NCBI GenBank assembly: GCA_050248155.1
Contig: JBFWSW010000018.1
Coordinates: forward strand, 1-64,000
Reading direction: 5' to 3'
Length of the DNA: 64,000 nucleotides
Source of the DNA: VFMC01 sp050248155
GTDB taxonomy: Bacteria > Actinomycetota > Acidimicrobiia > Acidimicrobiales > Ilumatobacteraceae
The translations under genes were made by a program, and so were the position numbers. This document shows positions 7,647 through 15,136 of the stretch, one piece after another (positions within the stretch are counted from its first letter, which is position 1; each line of letters starts with the position of its first letter). A model generated the notes under the pieces. The model was not told where the DNA came from. It did not search any database and saw only the letters and a program-made list of their open reading frames with translations.

Positions 7647-9794
7647 TCAGGCCATCGCCGGCGGCAGCGGTCGTGCGTGCACCACCGCGAGGCGCTTCGT
7701 GCTGCGAGTGAGCGCGACGTACAGCGCGCGCAGGCCCTGCAGCTCGGACGTCACGATCGCCGCCGGCTCGACCACGACCACTCCGTCGAGCTCGAGGCCC
7801 TTGACGACGCTGACGGGCACGACCGTGATGCGCTCGGTGAGCCCGCTGCGCGTCGCCCGCCCGTGCTCGATGCCCCGGCTCGCGAGCGCGTCGGACACCG
7901 CGTCGACCATCTCGTCGGCGGCCACGACCGCGATGCTGCCGGTCGGCTCGGCCTGCGCCATCGCAGCGGTGGCCTCCGCGACGTCCCGGAACAGATCCTC
8001 GACTCGATCGACTGCCACGATCTCCGGCTGCTCGTCGCCGACTCGCACGCTGACCGGTGACCGCAGTGCCGGCGTGGCCGCCATCATCACCCGGTTCGCC
8101 AGCTCCATGATCTTCTCGGGGATGCGGTAGCCGACGCTGAGCCCGATGATGCGGCTGCCCTTGTTGGCGGGGAGGTGAGCCAGCACGTCGCTCCAGTCGT
8201 CCGGCGCCAGCGCACCGGTCGCCTGCGCGATGTCGCCGACGACGGTCATGCTGCCGTTCAGCGAACGCCTCGTCGCCATGCGCAACTGCATGGGCGTCAG
8301 GTCCTGCACCTCGTCGATGACGATGTGGCCGTAGGTGCGCACCTCTTCCTCATCGTTCGGCACCCCCCGCCGAGCCGGGCGGGGGCCGAGGTAGTGACGC
8401 GCCTCGTCGAGCACGGCCACGTCGTGGTCGGTCCACCGGACATCGGTGACGTCGGCCGACCGCGGCCGGTACAGCGAGAGGTACTCGTCCTCGTCGAGGA
8501 ACTTGCCGGCGGCGAGCTTGAGCAGTGCCTTCGAACCGTAGAGGTCGTGCAGCAGCTGCGCCGGCGTGAGCACCGGCCACATCCGCTCGAGCGCCTCGCG
8601 GATCTCGGGCAGGGCGCGGACGTGGTCGCGCACGTCGCCGATCGAGAGGGAGTCGTCGCGCCACGTCGCGGCCATCGCCGTCCACACCTCGCCCTCGACC
8701 CACTTGCGCGCGGCGTTGTGGCGGCGGAACCGGCGTTGCGCGGCCCGCACGATGCGCTGCGTCTCGTCGGCGCGGAGGCGGAGGAACCCGGTGCGGAACG
8801 GCACCACGACGTCCTCGCGCAACGGGCGCTCGCGGTCGGTGACGGCCTTGTCGATGACGTCGGCCATGCGCAGATCGCCCTTCACCGCAGCGGTGAGCGG
8901 GCCGTCGGCCGGATCGACCCCCGGGCGGGTCCACTCGACATCGGGCACGAGGTCGTTGAGGACGACCTGTTCGACCCCCGCCTCGCCGAGCGAGGGCAGC
9001 ACGCGCTCGATGTAGCGCAGGAACACGCGGTTCGGCCCGATGACGAGCACGCCCTGGTCCTCGAGCGGAAAGCGATAGGTGTACAGCAGGTACGCGGCCC
9101 GGTGCAGAGCGACGACGGTCTTGCCCGTGCCCGGACCTCCCTGGACCACGAGGACGCCGGCCTGCGGGCTGCGGATGATCTCGTCCTGCTCGCCCTGGAT
9201 CGTCGCGACGATGTCGCCGAGCTGACCGGTCCGACCGCGCTCGAGGGCGGCGAGCAGCGTGCTGTAGCCGCGCAGCTCCTGTCCTGCGCCCCCTGCCACA
9301 GCCACCCCGGCGATGCCCTCGTCACCGGCGACGCCGAGGTGGTTCTCGCCGAACAGCTCGTCCTCGAGGCCGAGGAGCGTGCGACCCTCGACCGCGAAGT
9401 GACGACGGCGGCGCAGCCCCATCGGCTCTCGGCCGGTGGCGCGGTAGAACGGCTCGGCCACGGGGGCCCGCCAGTCGACCACGACCGGCTCGCTGTCGTC
9501 GTCGGCGACGGCGAGGCGGCCGATGTGGAAGCTCTCGACCTCGTCGGGCGACTCGGCCAGACGGTCGATGCGGCCGAAGACCAGCGCCGCGTCGCCGAGG
9601 TCGAGCTTGGTCAGCCGGTTGACCAGCGCCTCGTCGAACACGTCACGCTCGTAACGGGCCTGGAACGTGCCGCCAAGGGTCGCTTCGCTGAGATCACGGA
9701 GCTTCCATGCATCGCTGCGACTCTGTTCGAGGCATTCGTACGCATGATCGATGTACGCCTGCTCGTCAGCGAGATCGGGGTGCTGCTGCGTCAT
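7647..9794 (-). CDS. helD: HelD/HelR-type RNA polymerase-recycling ATPase
   Basis: A 715-residue UvrD/Rep-like SF1 ATPase. The N-terminal coiled-coil region (residues 1-60) and the segment WRAPVAEPFYRAT followed by LRRRRHF are typical of HelD. Walker A is GGPGTGKTVV at 219-228. Walker B is near HIVIDEVQDLTPMQLRM. The C-terminal lobe has VKGLELDGVVVVEP and YVALTRSTKRL. Actinobacterial HelD/HelR proteins bind RNA polymerase, free stalled complexes and can confer rifampicin tolerance. The ATG at 9794 is preceded by TAGAGT at 9810-9805, giving a very short leader. I see no rifampicin-associated element of the usual GC-rich palindromic form upstream. Confidence 0.92.
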   Translation of the reverse strand: MTQQHPDLADEQAYIDHAYECLEQSRSDAWKLRDLSEATLGGTFQARYERDVFDEALVNRLTKLDLGDAALVFGRIDRLAESPDEVESFHIGRLAVADDDSEPVVVDWRAPVAEPFYRATGREPMGLRRRRHFAVEGRTLLGLEDELFGENHLGVAGDEGIAGVAVAGGAGQELRGYSTLLAALERGRTGQLGDIVATIQGEQDEIIRSPQAGVLVVQGGPGTGKTVVALHRAAYLLYTYRFPLEDQGVLVIGPNRVFLRYIERVLPSLGEAGVEQVVLNDLVPDVEWTRPGVDPADGPLTAAVKGDLRMADVIDKAVTDRERPLREDVVVPFRTGFLRLRADETQRIVRAAQRRFRRHNAARKWVEGEVWTAMAATWRDDSLSIGDVRDHVRALPEIREALERMWPVLTPAQLLHDLYGSKALLKLAAGKFLDEDEYLSLYRPRSADVTDVRWTDHDVAVLDEARHYLGPRPARRGVPNDEEEVRTYGHIVIDEVQDLTPMQLRMATRRSLNGSMTVVGDIAQATGALAPDDWSDVLAHLPANKGSRIIGLSVGYRIPEKIMELANRVMMAATPALRSPVSVRVGDEQPEIVAVDRVEDLFRDVAEATAAMAQAEPTGSIAVVAADEMVDAVSDALASRGIEHGRATRSGLTERITVVPVSVVKGLELDGVVVVEPAAIVTSELQGLRALYVALTRSTKRLAVVHARPLPPAMA

Positions 9795-9881
9795 GGGTCG
9801 AAAAACTCTACCGGGGCACGCGTCGGCCTCCTCAGGACGGTCCGGCGCGGACCGGTCGGCGCCCGTGACCGGGGTGGCGGA

Positions 9882-10307
9882 TCAGGTCGCGCCCGACCGC
9901 TCCTCGACGTCGTCGTCGACGAGGTCGCGCAGCAGGTCGCGGAGGGTGTCGGCGACGCAGGCGCAGTCCCGAGCGCAGGCACCGCAGGACGGGCTCTCGT
10001 CGGCCTGCTCGGTGCAGGCGGCGCCGCACTCGACCACCGTGGCCAGGCCGGCCTCGATCATCCGCCTGAGGGCCACGGCCCGGTGCGGCTCGTACGGCCG
10101 TTCGAGCATCTCGACCAGTCCCTCCAGCACGGTCGCCGTGTCCTCGCAGAGCGATCGGCACTCGGCCATGTCCTCGTCGCCGCACGTCTGCTTCACGCAC
10201 ATCCGCGCCGACTCGACGGCGCGTATGCACAGGATCCGGGCCTGGGTGAAGTCGAGCGACTCCGAGCCCGTCGAGTCGCGTACCGCTGCGGATCGAGACG
10301 TGTCCAT
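9882..10307 (-). CDS. Cys-rich four-helix-bundle copper-binding-type protein
   Basis: A 141-residue protein with 11 cysteines arranged along predicted helices: CIRAV, MCVKQTCGDED, ECRSLCED, VECGAACTE, SCGACARDCACV. This resembles the DUF326/Csp copper-storage family, in which Cys residues line the inside of a four-helix bundle and bind Cu(I). The last cluster, SCGACARDCAC, is the most diagnostic. No Tat or Sec signal is evident, so it would act in the cytosol. The ATG at 10307 gives a compact protein; the in-frame upstream extension is Pro/Arg-rich. It sits upstream of helD on the same strand and divergent from topoisomerase IB. Confidence 0.8.
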   Translation of the reverse strand: MDTSRSAAVRDSTGSESLDFTQARILCIRAVESARMCVKQTCGDEDMAECRSLCEDTATVLEGLVEMLERPYEPHRAVALRRMIEAGLATVVECGAACTEQADESPSCGACARDCACVADTLRDLLRDLVDDDVEERSGAT

Positions 10308-10405
10308 GACCGGCAGTGCCCACCCGACCGAGTGGCCAAACGCGACCGCCGGCCGGCACAGCGAGACGGTTGAACGCCGGTCGGTCTGGTAACCGATGGC
10401 GGGAC

Positions 10406-11452
10406 ATGAGCGATGCAGCGAGCTCGTCCAGCGACACCGGTGGAGCGGCCAGTCGGGTGCGCCTGGGATCGGATGCCGAGCCGGGCATCCGACGGACCGG
10501 CACGACGCGACCGAGGTACGTCGACGAACGGACGGGCAGACCTCCGCCGGCATCGCACCTCGAACGGATCCGGCGGCTCGCCGTCCCGCCGGCGTGGACG
10601 GACGTGTGGATCGCTGCGGACCCCGCCAGCCACGTGCAGGCCACCGGTCGCGACAGCAAGGGACGCAAGCAGTACCGGTATCACCCTGGCTTCGTGGCGA
10701 TGCGGTCGGGTGACAAGTTCGGTGGTCTCGTGCCGTTCGGTCAGGCGCTGGGCAGCCTCCGGCGCAGGATCGAGCGCGATCTCGATGCGACGACGTTGAC
10801 CCACGACCACGTCGTCGCCGTCGTCGTCCGCCTCCTCGACCTGACCGGCCTGCGCGTCGGCAACGAGTGCTACGCGCGGACCAACAGGTCGTTCGGCCTG
10901 ACGACCTTGCGCAACCGTCACGTGCGAGTGCGTGGGTCGACCGTGCAGCTCAACTTCCGGGGGAAGGGTGCGCACGAGTTCGACGTGACCGTCGAGGACC
11001 GGCGGCTCGCGCGCATCGTGCGACGCTGCCAGCACCTCCCGGGGCAGTGCCTGTTCCAGTACGTCGACGAATCAGGTGACGTCCACAACGTCGGCTCCAC
11101 CGACGTCAACGAGTACGTGAGCGCGCACGGAGCGGCCGGCGCGACCGCCAAGACCTTTCGCACCTGGGAGGCATCGACCCTCGCGGCCGAGCGGCTCGCC
11201 CAGGCCGCAGAGGTCGACGAACCCTCCAGCTCGGCGCTGCGCGCCGTGGTCGAGGAGGTCGCCGCGTCGCTCGGCAACACGCCGACGGTCTGTCGCACCA
11301 GCTACATCCATCCGACGATCGTCGACACCTACCTGGACGGGACCTTGCCCGATCGCTGGGGAGACCGGGCGCCGGCGTCGCCGTCCGGACTCGCCGCAGC
11401 CGAACGCAGACTCCTCCGCCTGCTCGACCGGGATCGCGGCACTACCTCTTGA
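10406..11452 (+). CDS. DNA topoisomerase IB
   Basis: A 348-residue bacterial type IB topoisomerase of the poxvirus/Deinococcus kind. It relaxes supercoils through a 3-prime phosphotyrosine. Visible motifs are GRDSKGRKQYRYHP in the N-terminal domain, RVGNECYARTNRSFGLTTL and LNFRGKGAHEF in the catalytic core, and SYIHP, which supplies the nucleophile Tyr300. HVRVRG precedes the basic strand with the catalytic Lys. Length matches the family (about 330-360). Start ATG at 10406 (MSDAASSSS) gives a short disordered tail. It is divergent from the Cys-rich protein across 98 bp. Confidence 0.93.
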   Translation: MSDAASSSSDTGGAASRVRLGSDAEPGIRRTGTTRPRYVDERTGRPPPASHLERIRRLAVPPAWTDVWIAADPASHVQATGRDSKGRKQYRYHPGFVAMRSGDKFGGLVPFGQALGSLRRRIERDLDATTLTHDHVVAVVVRLLDLTGLRVGNECYARTNRSFGLTTLRNRHVRVRGSTVQLNFRGKGAHEFDVTVEDRRLARIVRRCQHLPGQCLFQYVDESGDVHNVGSTDVNEYVSAHGAAGATAKTFRTWEASTLAAERLAQAAEVDEPSSSALRAVVEEVAASLGNTPTVCRTSYIHPTIVDTYLDGTLPDRWGDRAPASPSGLAAAERRLLRLLDRDRGTTS

Positions 11453-11571
11453 CCGTGCGCCGACACGGTCCCCGTGAGGCGCACAGCAGCTGGGCGCGGC
11501 CGCAGGCCGCTCCATCAACTCGACCGACAGGAGCGAGCGAGCGCAGCGAGCGAACGATGGAGGTCGATGCG
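11453..11571. repeat. intergenic GAGCGAGC-rich palindromic segment
   Basis: The 119-bp gap between two converging genes has an iterated motif of GAGCGAGCGAGCGCAGCGAG type at about 11530-11550. It is flanked by CTCCATC on the left and GATGGAG on the right, so the whole can fold into a stem. It may serve as a bidirectional terminator. No coding potential is seen. Confidence 0.4.
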
Positions 11572-14010
11572 TCAGCGTCGGCGGATCGCGAGCACGGCGA
11601 CGTCGTCGGTCTGCGAGGACTCCAGCTGGTCGACGAGGTGGTCGCACAGCTCGGCCGGGCCGGCACCGCGCAACGCTTCGACGGTGCGGGCGAGCCGTGC
11701 GAGCCCGACGTCGATCGACTCTCGTCGGCGCTCGACCAGCCCGTCGGTGTACATGAGCGCGATGTCCCCGTGCCGGAACGGCACCTCGATGGATCGGGCG
11801 AGCGAGCTCATCCCCAGTCCGAAGCCGAGCAGCGGCCGGCGTCCGCCTTCGAGCACGTACGCCGGGCCATCCGCGGGCATCACGACGATCGGCGGGTGCC
11901 CGGCCGATCCGTACTGCAGGCTCCCGGCTTCGTCGAAGCACGCGAAGGCCGCCGTTGCCCCGATCGTGTCCATCCCCTGCGCGGCGAAGGCGTCGACGAC
12001 CGACATGGTCGTGTCGAGGTCGGTGCTGCTGGCAGCAGCGGTGCTGATCGACGCGCGGAGCTGGCCCATCGCCGCCGCCGACTCGACGCCATGACCGACC
12101 GCGTCACCGACGACGGCCAGCACGCGACCTGGCCCGGCGTCGGCGAGCTGGTACCAGTCGCCGCCGACCCGACCCTGAGCCGCCGGCTCGTACCTCGACG
12201 CCGCTTCGAGCCAGTCGGGCACGAGCGGCCGGGCGGGCAACAGCCGTCGCTGGAGCACCAACGCGGTCTCGCGCTCTCGTTCGAAGAGCGTGGCCCGCTC
12301 GAGGGCCCCGGCCGCCCGCGCGACGAGGGTGAACATCATCGACATCTCGTCGTCGGCGAAGCTCCGCTCGTCACGGAACGAGAACGCCACGATCCCCGAC
12401 GTCCGGCTGAGGATCCGCAGGGGGAGGATCAGTGCGTGCAGCGCGCATCCGAGGTCGATCGTGTGATCGTCGAAGCCGTCGCGGGCCATCACCGGCTCGG
12501 CGTGCTGCTCGATGGCCTCGATCGCGTCGTTCGTCAGGCCGTCCGACGCCAGGAGACGCAGACCTTCGGGCGTCATCACGAACATCGCCGCGCCCGTCGC
12601 GCGGATGCCGGCGACACTGTGCGCGAGGACGGCGCGGGCGACGTCGAGTCGGGTGGCGGCGCTCGCGAGGCTGCCGCTGAAGCGCTGCAACGTGTCGAGG
12701 GCGGCGCGAGTCGACGCCTGGCGGGTGAACAGGACTGCCGTGTGCACGGCAGCTCCACACCGCTCCGCGAGGTCGTCGATCAGCTCGAGCTCGGTCTCGG
12801 AGAACGCCTCCCGAGCGCGACCTCGGATGAGCTGCAACGCGCCGAGCACACCGAGTGGCCCGACGATCGCCACGGTGACGACCGAGTTCACGTCCGCACG
12901 AGCGAGCGCCTCGCGCTCCTCGGCTCCGGGGACGAAGAGGTCGGCGAGGCCGGTGAGCACCTCCCGCTGGCCCGTGCGGATGACCTGAGCGGCGCCCCAT
13001 GGGGCGTCGGGGTCGTACGGGAACTGGCGCTGCACGTCCTCGGCGAACTCGAGCATGCTCGGATCGTGGTGGGCGGCGACGATCAACGGGTCGTGACGCG
13101 GACGGTCGACGGCCAGCACGGCGGAGCACCAGTCGGCGAGGTCGGGCACGATCGCCTGGGTGACCCGTTGGAGGATCTCGGCGGTGTCGAGCGATGTGGA
13201 GAGCACGCTCTGCACCCGCGACACGTACTCGGCGCGCACACGCGCGGCCCGCTCGAGCTCGGTCAGGTGCGCACGCTCGTCGAGCGCACGGTGGCGGTCG
13301 TCGACGTCGACGACGAGTCCCACTCCGCCGCTCGCGCGACCGTCCTCGTCGACGGTCACCTCGCCGATGCCCTCGAGCCAGTGGATGGACCCGTCGGGCC
13401 ACACGCATCGGTGATCGAACCGGAACGGTTCGGCACGCGCAACACCCTCGGCGACGGCGCCCTCGACGGCATCCCGATCGCGTTCGTCGACCCGCGCGAG
13501 CCAGGCCTCGTAGGTTCCCTCGAACTCGTGCGGTTCGAGTCCGAAGAGCGCGGATGCCTGGGCGTCCCATCCCACCCGGCCGGACTCGATGTCCCACCAC
13601 CACTCGCCGATCTTGCCGGCGTTCATCGCGAGCGCGAGCCGGCTCGCCCGGTCGAGCACCGGTGTCGCGGCGCGCAGGGCATCCTCGCGGCGCTGCCGAA
13701 CAGATGCCAGCAGCCACGCCGCCACCGCGCCGACCACGTTGACGACGATGCCCGTGCCATGACGCCACGTCCCCCCGATGCCGTCCAGCCACCCGAGCGG
13801 GACCGAACACGCGACCGCGAGTGCGCCGACGAGCATCGTCCGCCTGGGCGTCTCGCTGATCGCGGCGACCAGCGGGCCGGTGACGAGCAAGGGGACGAGC
13901 ACGATCCAGTCACCCGTGACCGAATCCGTCGCGATGATCGCGGCGATGGCCGCGACGCCGAGCCACAGGCCGGCCCACGTGCGCGACTCCCTCCCCACGA
14001 CTCCGGCCAC
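11572..14010 (-). CDS. membrane PAS-GAF-SpoIIE (PP2C) phosphatase, RsbU-like
   Basis: An 812-residue signalling protein. Four hydrophobic segments occupy roughly residues 10-95 (for example IVLVPLLVTGPLVAAI). A PAS domain follows (about 120-240, with GKIGEWWWDIESGRVGW). There is a first GAF domain near 265-430 and a second near 440-560. The C-terminal SpoIIE-type PP2C phosphatase covers about 590-812 with VGGDWYQLAD, GDAVGHGVESAAAM and ALMYTDGLVERR, which hold the metal Asp residues. Such proteins dephosphorylate anti-anti-sigma factors. No STAS or anti-sigma kinase gene lies beside it. Start is uncertain: GTG at 14010 fits a -10-like CACAAT at 14021-14016 with TTGACC 18 bp upstream. Confidence 0.88.
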   Translation of the reverse strand: MAGVVGRESRTWAGLWLGVAAIAAIIATDSVTGDWIVLVPLLVTGPLVAAISETPRRTMLVGALAVACSVPLGWLDGIGGTWRHGTGIVVNVVGAVAAWLLASVRQRREDALRAATPVLDRASRLALAMNAGKIGEWWWDIESGRVGWDAQASALFGLEPHEFEGTYEAWLARVDERDRDAVEGAVAEGVARAEPFRFDHRCVWPDGSIHWLEGIGEVTVDEDGRASGGVGLVVDVDDRHRALDERAHLTELERAARVRAEYVSRVQSVLSTSLDTAEILQRVTQAIVPDLADWCSAVLAVDRPRHDPLIVAAHHDPSMLEFAEDVQRQFPYDPDAPWGAAQVIRTGQREVLTGLADLFVPGAEEREALARADVNSVVTVAIVGPLGVLGALQLIRGRAREAFSETELELIDDLAERCGAAVHTAVLFTRQASTRAALDTLQRFSGSLASAATRLDVARAVLAHSVAGIRATGAAMFVMTPEGLRLLASDGLTNDAIEAIEQHAEPVMARDGFDDHTIDLGCALHALILPLRILSRTSGIVAFSFRDERSFADDEMSMMFTLVARAAGALERATLFERERETALVLQRRLLPARPLVPDWLEAASRYEPAAQGRVGGDWYQLADAGPGRVLAVVGDAVGHGVESAAAMGQLRASISTAAASSTDLDTTMSVVDAFAAQGMDTIGATAAFACFDEAGSLQYGSAGHPPIVVMPADGPAYVLEGGRRPLLGFGLGMSSLARSIEVPFRHGDIALMYTDGLVERRRESIDVGLARLARTVEALRGAGPAELCDHLVDQLESSQTDDVAVLAIRRR

Positions 14011-14015
14011 GCCGG

Positions 14016-14045
14016 ATTGTGTTACAGGGCGACTCTCCGGGTCAA
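14016..14045 (-). promoter_or_regulatory. putative promoter of the SpoIIE-type phosphatase gene
   Basis: On the minus strand TTGACC (14045-14040) is followed after 18 nt by CACAAT (14021-14016), then 5 nt to the GTG at 14010. The layout suggests a sigma-70-type promoter with a leaderless transcript. Confidence 0.4.
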
Positions 14046-14079
14046 GCAACGGCGTGTGTGCATCGTGCGCGACCCCAGG

Positions 14080-15096
14080 TCATACGACGTCGGCAAGCGC
14101 CCGGCACATCGCCCAAGCGCCCTCGGAGGTGTTCGACACGACCGTGCACGTCGTACCCACGATCGGGTCGTGCCACGAGCGGAACGAGACCCCTGCGTCG
14201 TACCCCTCGAGCAGTGGTACGTCGCGCGCCGTCCCGCCGTGCGCTGCGCGGAGCCAGAAACCGAGCCCGTAGTGCAACGAGCCGGACTGCGCGGTGCTCC
14301 GCGCACGCAGCATGTTCTCCACGCGCTCGAGCGGAACGATCCGACCCTCGAACAGCGACTGCCAGAAGCGCCGGATGTCGCCGACCGTGCTGTACAGCCC
14401 GCCGTCCCCGGAGCCGAGCACCGGGAGGTGCAAGACGTTCGATCGCTCCACGCCGGCGACGGCGACGTACCCGACGGCCGCCGCGCCGGGGAGGTCGTCC
14501 GAGCGGAGGAACACCGTGTCGGACGAGCCGGCGGGGTCGCAGACCCGCGCACGCACGAGATCGTGGAACGGGATGCCGCTCGCCCGTTCCGCCATCAGCG
14601 CCAGGACGACGTAGCCACTGTTGCAGTACGCGAAGCCGCCGCCGGGGACGAACACCTGCGGGTGCCCGTCGAGGGCGGGTAGGTAGTCGACGGTTCGCTC
14701 GAACCGGTGCACGGGGAGGGGCATCACGTACGCGCCGATGTCGTCGAGGGAGGATTCGTCGAGGTAGTCACCGATGCCGGACCGATGCGACAAGAGGTGC
14801 TCGACGGTGACCGATGGGTCGACGAGCGGGAGATCGGTGCCGAGAAGCGACCGGGCCGTGGTGTCGCGCGTCAGCACGCCGTCCTCGACCAACGACTCGA
14901 CGGCGAGGGCCGTGAACCCCTTCGTACCGCTCGCGATGGCGAACTGCGTGTCGATCGTGTTCGGGATGCCATGGCGGCGATCGGCCAGTCCGAACGCTGC
15001 TGCGACGACCGTACCGTCACCGCTGTCGACGCGCACCGCCCCGGAGAACCGGGTGTCCGCCGCCGTTCGATCGATCAACTCGGCGACCTGCTCCAC
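14080..15096 (-). CDS. class C beta-lactamase-like serine hydrolase
   Basis: A 338-residue member of the beta-lactamase/CubicO (PF00144) family. The nucleophile motif SxxK is SGTKGFT at about residue 56. The YxN motif is YCNSGY in the middle. A third-motif-like segment, with HDPIVGTTCTVV, lies near the C-terminus. There is no signal peptide, so it is probably cytosolic and more likely an esterase or peptidase than an antibiotic beta-lactamase. It starts with GTG at 15096. It lies between the SpoIIE phosphatase and the HD-GYP protein, all leftward, with 40-70 bp gaps. Confidence 0.87.
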   Translation of the reverse strand: MEQVAELIDRTAADTRFSGAVRVDSGDGTVVAAAFGLADRRHGIPNTIDTQFAIASGTKGFTALAVESLVEDGVLTRDTTARSLLGTDLPLVDPSVTVEHLLSHRSGIGDYLDESSLDDIGAYVMPLPVHRFERTVDYLPALDGHPQVFVPGGGFAYCNSGYVVLALMAERASGIPFHDLVRARVCDPAGSSDTVFLRSDDLPGAAAVGYVAVAGVERSNVLHLPVLGSGDGGLYSTVGDIRRFWQSLFEGRIVPLERVENMLRARSTAQSGSLHYGLGFWLRAAHGGTARDVPLLEGYDAGVSFRSWHDPIVGTTCTVVSNTSEGAWAMCRALADVV

Positions 15097-15136
15097 CGCG
15101 CGAGTCTCGCGTGCAACCTGTGGCGACGACGTTCGT

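Noticed and set aside
8175..10373. Open frame of 732 codons on the plus strand
   Set aside because: Antisense to helD and the Cys-rich protein gene. No domain in the translation.
11449..14682. Very long open frame (over 1000 codons) on the plus strand
   Set aside because: It is antisense to the SpoIIE phosphatase and the beta-lactamase-like gene, both with clear domains. Its translation is His/Arg/Asp-rich and lacks any domain, as expected for antisense frames in GC-rich DNA.
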